DNA of 64,000 nucleotides, taken from Eurosta solidaginis. Lineage: Eukaryota; Arthropoda; Insecta; Diptera; Tephritidae. The stretch spans positions 175,908,672-175,972,671 of the forward strand of contig NC_090322.1 of assembly GCF_040869045.1 (NCBI RefSeq), read 5' to 3'. A model generated the notes under the pieces. It was not told the DNA's origin. It made no database searches and saw only the letters and a program-made list of their open reading frames with translations. The position numbers and the translations under genes were made by a program. Below are positions 54,803 through 64,000 of this stretch, piece by piece (the first letter of the stretch is position 1; every line of letters begins with the position of its first letter).

Positions 54803-55445
54803 AAACAAGTAAAGACGGGAAGTTTTATCTTTCATGAATGGAGATGAACAATAATCTGATGAAATTTTGAAAATTCATAAAATCTGAACCATCAGTTGTA
54901 TGGTATATATATTATATACGACTAATCTTGATGCTTTTCTCAGATAATAACGTATGCATATGCAAGCATCTGCTAAAAATTCAAGCTTGCAGCTTGTAAA
55001 ATGGGACAGAAATGACGAAAACCCTCTTATATGAACAACCGCTTGTATGGGATATATTATACATTTGAACGATCTTGACAATTGGTGACAATGGCTGGTA
55101 CATGCAAAATGATCTGGTGGTGTTGTAAGCTTTTAGCTGAGAAAATGATGAAGATATGACAAAACCCCCTAATCGGAAAAATCGGTTGTATGCTATTGTG
55201 GTCGGATACGGACGGTTCCGTCAAATATCTAAACGAACATCAAAATATACCCGCTCACCAAATTTTGTTAAGATGTCTTAAAAAATATGGGACCAGCTTG
55301 CATTGAAACTTACGGACGGAACGAGGAACAACTCAGCTCGTCATTCTGATCATTCCGGTATAGTTATTGGTGGGTCTATCTCTTCTCCTTTAAGGACTTA
55401 CAATTTTCGATTTTCGGACCAAACTTAATATACGTTTTCATTTTT
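54803..55445 (-). mobile_element. DINE-like element, subfamily 2
   Basis: Left end AAACAAGTAAAGACGGGAAG (the complement of a ...CTTACTTG terminus), the AATCGGTTGTATG blocks, TACGGACGGAACGAGG as a decayed core, and TCATTCTGATCATTCCGGTA. The 5' sub-terminal end is cut off at about 55445. No hairpin found. Related to 31504-33112. Confidence 0.55.
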
Positions 55446-55449
55446 AGGT

Positions 55450-56380
55450 GGCAACCCTTACACATATTTTGCCTAAAAACAACGTTAAATTCCCTTCTTA
55501 TGACACCCATATGCTCATTCATTTTTAGTAGGTGTCGTTTTTGTGAGTTTCTGATAGGTTGCAGCATAACATGCGAACTAAAGAAACGCACATTATTTGT
55601 ATACAAAATTTCCATCAAAGATAATAATGGTTAGGTGGCAACCCTACCTTAAACATTTTTTAAAATTTTATGTGTTTTTTGCGTAAGTTTGACACCCGTA
55701 CTACCATATAAAAAATTGCCAAATAATATAAAAAGAGATTAAGGTTAGGTGGCATTCTGTTCCCCCTTCCCGTTTCCTTTTTCATCTAATTTATCCCTTC
55801 GCTGCTGTGATATATCACATACTTAAAGCACGCGTGAAGCAAAACTGTTTGCACATAAAAAAAAAGTAAGACTCGCCCTTACCGAGTCACTCTAATGATA
55901 TATATTTTATATTTATGATTGCTTTCAAAATAAGTGCTTTCCCTTCGTCTGGCTTTGTTTTTGGAATTCCATTAGTAATGAGAGCAAATTAAAAGCTAAC
56001 AAAAATTTTATGAAACAAAAATTTGTTAAAGCCACATAAATTGTGCTGAATTCAAATCACCAAACCTGAGAAAATTTTTTTTTTTAGAAATTTATGTAGA
56101 TACGTTGTTTTTATATAAATTGAAGTAGGAACGCCTTTATCACTGGTTTGCGCTTCTTTATGCATTTTCCTTAGGGCTGAAAGATGGCGCGACTTACTCT
56201 TGCTAACAATCAGAACCTCATGCACCCGTGACAGTAACATAACTCACAACATAAAGTTATAACTCTAGCAGCAGATAATCCAGTGATCATATAGGGTTTT
56301 TTGCTTTTCAAAAACTGTATGAAGGCTAAATAAGGTTCCGAAAAACTGTGAACAAGTTCTAAACAACTTTTTTGTTCAAA
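55450..56380. other. Spacer, only dispersed repeat words
   Basis: Apart from the GGCAACCCT words and a TATATTTTATATTTATG run, nothing was recognised. Confidence 0.3.
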
Positions 56381-56386
56381 TTTTCA

Positions 56387-56667
56387 GGTCTAGACGTTTC
56401 ACATTTTCACATTCTAGAACTCTTGTATCTCCTGCTTGATAATTAGTTATATGCGTGTGTATGCGTGAGTAAGAACTTAGGCTGATGATTACATGTGTTT
56501 GTGAGTATCTCTTCTTTGCCTTGTATGTATGTGTGTAAATGATGATTGATGTATTCATGTACACCAATGTGGTCGCTTTAATGTTACATGTACATAAGAG
56601 TGGCGGCTTCATGTTTTTGTTGCGTGATTATTTACTAAGAGCCTAGTGATGTAAAAATTCGCCACAA
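56387..56667 (-). mobile_element. Family A LTR, truncated copy
   Basis: Begins mid-element (GGTCTAGACGTTTCACATTT, compare about 29590) and continues through GATGATTACATGTGTTTGTG to ATTCGCCACA at 56667. The TATA-box half is missing. Confidence 0.65.
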
Positions 56668-56849
56668 TACGTATCATTCTGTACCGGCTCGATTTAACCT
56701 TACTTCAGAAGCTCTAGAGCTTAATGATAATGAAAAATACGCAAATGTATACTATCGATTAGGTGGCAGACCTACTCGAAAAAGCCAAATAAGTGGCAAC
56801 CTCATAAAACATCCTAAGTGCAATTCCTAATTAAGAGAGCTTAGAATAG

Positions 56850-57033
56850 CCATTATCCCGTCGCAAAGATCCGTAGTCAGATAAATGATTTTACATGTAA
56901 ATGCAACAACAACGATTTGAGCCAGATAAATTCAGATAGAAGTCTGGTTCAATTTGTGAGCCAGATAATAATTATTACTTTCTGGTCTTTAGTTTGGCAA
57001 CGCAGCCTTTAATAAACTTACTTTTTCAAAACG
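56850..57033 (+). repeat. 185-bp dispersed repeat, copy 2
   Basis: Partner of 5562-5746; see that entry. Confidence 0.65.
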
Positions 57034-57222
57034 GGATATCACTGCCTCTCCTTTAGCCGTATGTGTTAAATGAAACACAACGGGGACATCTGTCTATCAC
57101 AACTCATGTGTAAAAAATATCACGACCTCTGGTTCTCAAGTCTACTAATGATCCAGAGCATTCCGATAAGTGATACGGAACTAGAAAACTCACTGGATGA
57201 TGGCTAATGTAGCGTATTTACA

Positions 57223-57610
57223 GTAGCGAAGAGAAAAATAGCAGTGGAATTTATTTGTTTATTTTATTTTCTATACTTTAAGATAAAGCTTCTATGAATT
57301 TAGTAACTGAAATCATGCAAAGCAATTTCATAAAAGTTTTCAAAAAAATTCGAAAATTCGAGACAGTTTCGAACTTTTTATTTAGAATTCTCTGAATTTT
57401 TCTGAGTATGCGGTCTTGTAGCCCAATAATTTCATTCTAACAAAGTAATATAGGGCTCTCATAATTCGCATTCCATTTTCATTCATACTGAAACTCTTTT
57501 TATGGAAGGAAATTTGTAACACGCTTTGGAAAAGGAATTGTCAAAAATCAATCAGAGACCTATAGTTTAAGCTTTGTTAGACTAAAATTGATTGGGCTAC
57601 AAAACTGCCA
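57223..57610 (+). mobile_element. Foldback element, CAGTAGCGAACA family
   Basis: Starts (TA)CAGTAGCGAAGAGAAAAATA. It has an internal inverted repeat, TTGTAGCCCAATAATTTCAT with GAAATTGATTGGGCTACAAAA-like sequence near 57600 (written here only as similarity), and TCTAACAAAGTA against GCTTTGTTAGA. No ORF. Confidence 0.6.
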
Positions 57611-57834
57611 GAGTTGGGGGGTAGTACACTAATGCATCAGCCTTCACTCAATATCAGCCTCACGCAGCTAAAGTGGTAGTGAAGTTGAAAAATGTTTCAA
57701 TAAAAATCGATATAGTTGCGGATATTGAAACGAATAAACATAAGGTTAGGTGACAGCTCTACTTAGTATTATTATTGTTAAAATGCGAAATAAATAACTC
57801 CTTGATAGTCAGGTGGCGACTAAGGCAATAAATA

Positions 57835-58900
57835 ATCTCACACGGTACTTCATGAAGAAGTGTTCTGGAATGCAAAGAAGCATTGGAAAAACTTTGCTCA
57901 GGCCAGACCATACATCTATACTGGGTTCCCGATTATAAAAGGATAGAAGGTAACGAAAAGGCCGATGTGTTGGCAAGGGAGGGTGCTCGCACTCGCTGAA
58001 ACGACAATAGATGCTGCATATGATCCATCAAGCAGGAAAGGGATGCGCGGGGCTGCAAAATTATCTCCAGCGGGTTATGGGGTCAGAATATACCCACGGT
58101 AGGTATGGTATGCCTGTCGTAAGAGGCGACTAAAATACCACATTCAAGGGGCTGTGTAGCGCAACCCTTCAGGTTGCCAGCCCAATATACAGCTTCTCCA
58201 AACCCAATTGTCAACCTTGCCTATCCGTGGCGAAGAGGCTCTGGCGACCCCAAGCTCCCCATGGAACTTGGGGTGGGGAGGGAGGGATGGTCTGAAGGTT
58301 TAATGTGGCCATATAAATCGTTCCCGAGATGGTCGGGCTAGCACCTTGATGGTGCTGTGTTACCGGAGCGTTTCGGATCTGTATCCGGCAAAGGACCATC
58401 ACATCGATAACACTCCCCAAAGCCTTCGGGGAGCAACCTTATCGCTACAACAACAACAAAAACGACAACAACTGCAAAATTCTAAGATCATGTGCAAAAC
58501 CTACGATATTAGATTCACAAAGTGCCTCATATCTCTGAAGAGAGAAGACTTAAGGCTAACTGGACACTGCCTTCTGGCGTGACATGCTTACAAGTTAGGT
58601 CGCGTCAATAACAGCAGGAAGTAAGTATCAATATCAAGTAGGAAGTTCGAGCTGCAGGAAGAAACTCTACCACGCTGCGCTCGCCAGGTAACGACTCCAG
58701 TATTAGGGACGGCAGAGTTGCCAAATTTCGAGACAGCTATTTCCTAGAAAACTTCTAGTATTTGCCAAGAGGGCGGAGGTTTTCTATAAAATAAGTCCTG
58801 GTACCTGATTCTGTTTGGTCGTCAAACAAATTCTGGTAACACTATGGACACATTTACTCTATGTGAGGTCCTTATTGACCAGCCAGTTCAACCTATACCT
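57835..58900 (+). pseudogene. RNase H-bearing LINE 3' part, split by a retroposon
   Basis: VLECKEALEKLCSGQTIHL, then WVPDYKRIEGNEKADVLARE (57910-57990): the RNase H VPGH..I.GNE.AD.LA motif with D for G. After the retroposon (58063-58471) the frame resumes with SKIMCKTYDIRFTKCLISL and KREDLRLTGHCLLA, the block after RNase H in R1/Jockey-type LINEs. The 3'UTR-like end is shared with 53225-53395. Dead. Confidence 0.65.
58063..58471 (+). mobile_element. CAA-tailed retroposon, long form
   Basis: 409 bp with a 10-bp TSD CTGCAAAATT (58053-58062, 58472-58481). The same body as 47349-47755, with 9 extra nucleotides (ATCTCCAGC) ahead of the shared GGGTTATGGGGTCAGAATAT start. It lacks the GAATCCYGTTTCACTAACAG segment (deleted near 58230). 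Ends (ACA)n with a few A-rich changes. It cuts the LINE between its RNase H and terminal blocks. Confidence 0.85.
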
Positions 58901-58904
58901 TGTA

Positions 58905-60080
58905 CACGTCTTTGCGTATTTATTTAATTTCGTTAAAAATTTCCAATAGTTGGCAACCTTTTATAGCCATCCTCAGTGACAACCAAGTTCTCTCTCTTCT
59001 TTTCAAGGTGACAGGTCGTTTGATAGAATGTGGTGTGCCTGTCTGATAATCAGACAACCAATCCACATATAGTAACAGCATTGCTGTCCTTACTAAATAG
59101 ATGCGATCTTTGTGAGATTTTTTTTTCTCGGCTCAAAACCAGAATCCACCTGAGATATTTGCTTTTTTCATGTATTCCATTATGAAGTTTTGAATTTAAC
59201 GCTTTCGATGTACTTCACGGGTATGTCTGCATTTGCTATGTGACCTAGTCTCTCGGTGCCCGCTCCATATTCCTTGTTTTGGGAACTCTATCCTAACGCA
59301 CAGTCAGTCACGGTGTACTGGAAAAAGCGGCTGCTGCTATTTTCCGCCATCTTTGAGTTGCAGTGAAAAAATCACAGGTACAGGTAAAATTGTCTACTCT
59401 AGATGCTTTTTGTTGCTTCACACTTTTTCATCTTCTTTTTTTATAATTAAATTTTGAGTTGTTATCCTTTGCTATTCTGCTGTTTTATTTTCCAGCGCGT
59501 GCTGCGCATGCGCTCAATACAAGCTGATGACATGCGCGCATAAATATATTCAAACGATATTTTTATTTTCACCGATCACAAAATTGCGAGCAGCTGCAAT
59601 TTTTCTACTCCTTTTACCTGATTTTTTTATTTTTATATTTTTTTGCTTACAAATTGCTGATTGTACGGATCCTTTGCCTGTCCGTAGGGGTAAAGGTTTA
59701 AACTTCTTTATAGTTATATATAAATATTTATGGTATGGAGTACCTTTTTGTCTGCTCTTTGTATTTTCGTTTTTTTTTCGTTGTTAAGTGATCTTGGCTA
59801 CCGCACATTTTTGAGTGCGGTTGAACCAAATTATTGTGTTTGTCGTAAATGGGTATTTACGTGTGAACAATGCAAAAAAAGGTAGGAATTTCTGGTCGAA
59901 AATATGCTGGCACCAAATATTTATGAAGTCTCATTTAGATATGACATCATATACATACACATAGGTAGGTAGGTTCGTAAAGAAATGGACAGGTATGGAA
60001 TCTTGAAATTTGAATACCAGGGCCGCTGCAATGAATTTATAAAATAATGGAAAGATTAAGTATTTTTTTTTGTTTATGTT
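58905..60080. other. Spacer, no gene recognised
   Basis: Contains the TGCGCATGCGC site (separate entry), and GC-richer text at 59220-59400 including GCGGCTGCTGCTATTTTCCG and a CAGGTAAAAT donor-like sequence near 59382. An exon there cannot be excluded but no protein is recognisable. Confidence 0.3.
59503..59514 (+). promoter_or_regulatory. NRF-1/Ewg-type palindrome TGCGCATGCGCT
   Basis: An exact match to the YGCGCAYGCGCR consensus bound by NRF-1 (Erect wing in flies), which is a core-promoter motif. It stands in AT-rich sequence just after a TTTTATTTTCCAG acceptor-like tract. With no recognised gene next to it, it may be chance. Confidence 0.3.
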
Positions 60081-60099
60081 ATAATCCTAAGTACTAAAA

Positions 60100-60488
60100 T
60101 AGTGGCTGTTATTTCCAAAAAACGCTATTTCAATTCTGCGCACCGGACTTTGGGCTGTTATTTCCACATAACCTTTTTTCGACTTAAGGTACCGGACCAT
60201 ATGCTTTTACTTCAGCATATAGTTTTAATTTTAAGGAGCCAACCAGAGGATTTTATATTAACATAATCCTGTTTCAATTCCGCTTACCGGAACAGAAGCT
60301 GTTATTTGTACATAAACCTGTTGTAATTATACGTACCGGCGCTTAAGCGGGTATTTACACAAAGCTGCTTTTATTCTATGCAACCGACCATAAGCTGTTA
60401 CATAAGCAAATCTCTGTTTCGATTCCAGGGACCCTGTCTCAAATCCTCTTACCGGGCCAGATGCTGTCATTTGAACGTAACCCCCTTT
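60100..60488 (+). repeat. Degenerate ~50-bp minisatellite
   Basis: About seven units with the order GCTGTTATTTCCACATAA, CCTGTTTCAATTC and CGCACCGGAC. Boundaries shift by a few bases per unit. It abuts a CAA retroposon fragment. Confidence 0.7.
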
Positions 60489-60489
60489 C

Positions 60490-60617
60490 TTGGTCGGGCT
60501 AGTACCTTAATGGTGCTTGTTACCGGAACGTACCGGATCTATATCCGGCAAAGGACCATCAACATCGATAGCACTCCCCAAAACCTTCCTTATCGCTACA
60601 ATAACAACAACAACATT
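60490..60617 (+). mobile_element. CAA-tailed retroposon, 5'-truncated copy
   Basis: GGTCGGGCTAGTACCTTAAT, GGATCTATATCCGGCAAAGG and ACATCGATAGCACTCCCC, ending (AAC)n. The tail-proximal ~130 bp of the family. Confidence 0.75.
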
Positions 60618-60619
60618 TA

Positions 60620-61775
60620 ACATCGCTGTAATTTTAAAATCAGATGATATCATCTTTCGCATGTTCTCAACTTTACATGATACCCCAGTGGGCCGATGAT
60701 ATATGTCTTTGCCATTTAGGCGTGAACTTCAGGGGGCTACACACACTTCAGGCATAAACGTTGGTGCTTTACGGTGCTGACTATTTCCATTTACAAATAT
60801 AATACAGCAACTGTTTACCACTTTCTTGCCCGTTCGTTTCTAGTGAATACTTTCAGATTATAGATTTTTATGAAAGTTGGTAAATTGCTAGACTGTAGCT
60901 TGTATTTATATTTAGGGACCGATTTATCCGGTACATATTAGGTAGGTTTTTGCCTAGCTTAGTATGGTAGTGGACCAGGTGCCGGTATATTCAAGGAAAC
61001 GTTATATGTGGTTCGAGGCAGAGAGGGATGGAAAAATGGAGAAGGTGACGGTAAAAGTACGATTGATTGTGAGGTTGGCGAGAAAAAGATTGTGAAAAAG
61101 TTAGGCAGAGGTGAGCGGAAGGGGTGAAAAGGAGGTAACGGTTAATGCAAGGGAAAGATGTATTGAAAGAGTAAGTGACAGAAAAGAGGAATAGTCAGTT
61201 TTAACACTGCCCAGCTTGTTGTGCGCTGCTTGTTCAATATATAGCCTGTACTTCCGATAAGAGAAATTTCATCATACCTCCCCTCTTTTCAAGGCTAAGA
61301 CATGTTTTCAAAAATATATAGGAATATATAACATGTTACATGTAACTGATTTTTCAGATAGTAAGAATTGTCACATCAGAGAACTTCCTTGAAAGGCATA
61401 AAAGATCCCCTTTAGTTAGGATTAAGATTGGCTCTCTGTGGAATAAATGATTCTTACGGTATGACAAATTGCGCTTTTTTTCTGAGCAACTTCTTACTTA
61501 AAAATTGGATCGGATTATAGTGCATTTACAATCATGAAACGAGAATATCTTCGGTACAGACGGAGACAGTCCTTTTCTTACTTCTTCATCTAAAAATTTT
61601 AAAATATGCGCGGTTTGTATATTTTTTTTTATCGATGTACATCTTTTTTTAGCTCTACAAGTCATTTAGTCATGGGGAATAACGCAACATCAAAGGCGTG
61701 TCGCATTAGTTTAAATACAATGTATTCTAGTACAATTTACAACGGTGTTAGATTGTAAAAATAACAACAATAAAG
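60620..61775. other. Spacer, no gene recognised
   Basis: A purine-rich G/A tract lies at 61010-61190 (GAGAGGGATGG, GAAGGTGACGG types); the remainder is AT-rich. No recognised protein. Confidence 0.35.
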
Positions 61776-61778
61776 GAA

Positions 61779-63448
61779 ACAAGTAAGAAACGCTAAGTTC
61801 GGGTGTAACCGAACATTACATACTCAGCTGAGAGCTGACAAAATAAGGGAAAATCACCATGTAGGAAAATTAACCTAGGGTAACCCTGGAATGTGTTTGT
61901 ATTACATGGGTATCAAATGAAAGGTGTTAATGAGTATTTTAAAAGGGAGGGGTCTTAGTTCTATAGGTGGGCGCCTTTTCGGGATATCGCCATAGAGGTG
62001 GACCAGGGGTGACTCTGTAATGTGTTTTTGTACGATATGGGTATCAAATTAAAGGTATCAATGAGGGTTTTAAAAAGGAGTGACCCTTAGTTGTATATGT
62101 GAAAGCGTTTGGGAGATATCCACCAAAATGTGGACCAGAGTGACCCAGAACATCGGTACCGCTAATTTATTTATATATGTAATACCACGAACAGTATTCC
62201 TGCCATGATTCCAAGGGCTTTTGATTTCGCTTTGCAGAACTTTTTCACGTTCGTCTACTTAATATGGTAGGTGTCACACCCATTTTACAAAGTTTTTTTA
62301 AAGTTGTATTTTGCGCCAAAAAACCAATGCAATCACCATGTTTCATCCATTTTTTCGTGTTTGGTATAGAATTATGGCATTTTTTTTTCATTTTTCGAAA
62401 TTTTCGATATTGAAAAAATGGGCGTGGTCATAGTCGGATTTCGCCCATTTTTAACACCAAGATAAAGTGAGTTCAGGTAAGTACGTGAATTAAGTTTAGT
62501 AAAGATATATCGATTTTTGCTCAAGTTATCGTGTTAATGGCCGAGCGGAAGGACAGACGGTCGGCAGTGTATAAAAACTGGGCGTGACTTCAACCGATTT
62601 CGCCCATTGTCACAGAAAACAGTTACTGTTATAAAAGCTATACCTTTACCAAATTTCACAAGGATTTGTAAATTTTTGTTCGACTTATGGCATTAAAGGT
62701 ATTCTAGACAAATTAAAGGAAAAAGGGCGGAGCCACTCCCATTTTGAAATTTTCTTTTATTTTTGTATTTTGTTGAACCATATCATTACTGGAGTTGAAT
62801 GTTGACGTAATTTACTTGTTACTGTAAAGATATTAAATTTTTTGTAAATTTTTTTTTTTTTGAAATGGGCGTGTTCGTAATCCTATTTTGCTAATTTTGA
62901 GTTAGCACACATATAGTAATAGGAGTAACGTTCCTGCTAGATTTCATCATGATATCTTCAACGACTGCCAAATTACAGCTTGTAAAACTTTTAAATTACC
63001 TTCTTTTAAAAGTGGGCGTTGCCACGCCCATTGTCCGAAATTTTACAAATTTTCTATTCTGCGTCATAAGGGCAACCCACCTACCAAATTTCATCGCTTT
63101 ATCCGTCTTTGATAATGAATTATCGCACTTTTTCGGTGTTTCGAAATTTTCGATATCGAAAATGTGGGCGTGGTTATAGTTCGATTTCATTCATTTTAAA
63201 TAGCGATCTGAGATGAGTGCGCAGGAACTTACATATCAAATTTCAATAAGATACCTGAAAACTTACTCAAGTTATCGTGTTTACGGACAGACGGACGGAC
63301 GGACATGGCTAAATGAATATCTTTTTTCGCCCAGATCATTTTGATATATAGAAGTCTATATCTATCTCGATTAGTTTATGCCGTTACGGGATACCGTTAT
63401 CCGAAAAAAATTAATATACTCTGTGAGCTCTGCTCAGCTGAGTATAAA
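61779..63448 (-). mobile_element. DINE-1-like element, longest complete copy
   Basis: On the - strand: starts TATACTCAGCTGAGCAGAGC at 63445, GTCCGTCCGTCCGTCTGTCC core at 63304-63285, repeated GGGCGTGGC/CCACGCCC blocks, two or three ~125-bp tandem units at 61870-62150, sub-terminal CAGCTGAGTATGTAATG, hairpin GTTCGGTTACACCCGAAC (61814-61797), end CTTACTTG. About 1.67 kb with no transposase, so non-autonomous. The only copy here with all parts and no nested insertion. Confidence 0.85.
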
Positions 63449-63449
63449 A

Positions 63450-64000
63450 ATGCTTAAACAGACAATTATTCGTTCACGTCAAAAAGATAAACAAAATTTT
63501 TTTTTATTTGTTAATAAATATTGGAAATTGTCGATTACTTTAAAACTTGCTAATGATTTGTAAATTACAATGTATCTCCTTCGCTCTGTAACATAAGTCA
63601 TTTAGTGTATAAAAAACATACCTGTAGTACCGACGTATCAACCAACATTTTGTTGCTTATGCATAATTAACCCCGGGAATTTTATAGATGGAAATAGGGA
63701 TAGGGATAGGTATAGGAATAGTGATAGCAAAATTTGTTACTGTAATGAATTAAAATTTTTTAGTGTACTATATGTACTATTAAAAAGCTTATTAAAATAA
63801 TCGATCAGTTATTGATGCCGTGATATTTCTGTTAAATTGTATGGTTGGATATTGAGCTCCTCGTAAAGTGTGTCATGTATTCTTGTTACGTTCTGTTACA
63901 GGGGATATCAGTAAATTCAATTGGCTGATTGACTGTGCTCCTCCCTCATTGCATGGACATAAATCACGACACGAGCGTGTTATACGATTCGTAATCGAAA
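63450..64000. other. AT-rich spacer with GGATAG microsatellite
   Basis: GGGATAGGGATAGGTATAGG lies near 63697. No gene recognised to the window end. Confidence 0.4.

Larger units (their letters stand above)
53868..59000. repeat. Zone of dispersed GGTTAGGTGGCAACCCT words
   Basis: Matches to TTAGGTGGCAACCCT, some diverged, lie near 54606, 54724, 55446, 55631, 55745, 56759, 56790, 57744, 57812 and 58952. A companion phrase, CTTATGACACCCATATTGGC, occurs near 53870, 54770 and 55498. Spacing is irregular. The sequences look like eroded monomers of one long repeat, interrupted by other elements. Confidence 0.45.

Overview
This is a eukaryotic, AT-rich, repeat-dominated window with no recognisable single-copy host gene. 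The repeat families point to a higher fly (Diptera), most plausibly a tephritid fruit fly. The pointers are DINE-1/Helentron-like elements with a GTCC microsatellite core and a 3' hairpin, RTE-, R1- and Jockey-type LINEs, a tRNA-derived SINE, a Penelope-like remnant, a PIF/Harbinger remnant and many inverted-repeat MITEs. The species is inferred, not proven. Family names rest on motifs and termini read by eye; no database search was run.

Layout. 0.3-3.3 kb: an RTE-like LINE (copy 1, + strand) with an 11-bp target-site duplication (TSD); its RT frame is long and open but the endonuclease is deleted. 3.9-4.7 kb: a LINE scrap and a 281-bp inverted-repeat element carrying a hammerhead-ribozyme-like fold. 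6.1-6.6 kb: a compact DINE-1-like element with the 3' hairpin. 7.4-15.0 kb: one AT-rich minisatellite split by two large insertions. The first is a DINE-1-like element containing a large foldback palindrome, which itself contains a Penelope-like fragment. The second is RTE copy 2 (- strand, 10-bp TSD). 15-20.3 kb: MITEs, a PIF/Harbinger remnant with a spliceable transposase N-terminus, an LTR fragment, a head-to-head pair of LTR-like repeats and a long-TIR foldback. 20.7-23 kb: a solo-LTR-like repeat and an array of ~150-bp monomers with ~460-bp higher-order periodicity. 23.2-26.7 kb: two decayed LINEs, one split by a tRNA SINE. 27-35.6 kb: MITEs, an LTR-like repeat split by a SINE (14-bp TSD), a second DINE-like subfamily, a second LTR fragment and an inverted relative of the 22-kb array.

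35.6-38.8 kb is AT-rich with one SINE and a GC-richer stretch at 38.4-38.8 kb that could be promoter or 5'UTR sequence. 39.2-42 kb holds degenerate minisatellites followed by a Jockey-type LINE 3' end. 42.1-43.8 kb is a DINE-1-like element carrying a CAA-tailed retroposon and an LTR-like repeat. 44.5-45.9 kb is an R1-like LINE split by another CAA-tailed retroposon. 46.3-50.1 kb holds MITEs and a long DINE-1-like element split by a third CAA retroposon. 50-64 kb is AT-rich spacer with MITEs, degenerate direct repeats, an RNase H-bearing LINE split by a fourth CAA retroposon, a ~50-bp minisatellite and a long DINE-1-like element on the - strand.

The sequences do not form a pathway. They form a record of nested insertions, datable relative to one another by TSDs and by comparing occupied and empty paralogous sites. 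Nothing resembling an operon, CRISPR array, rRNA or functional tRNA gene was seen.
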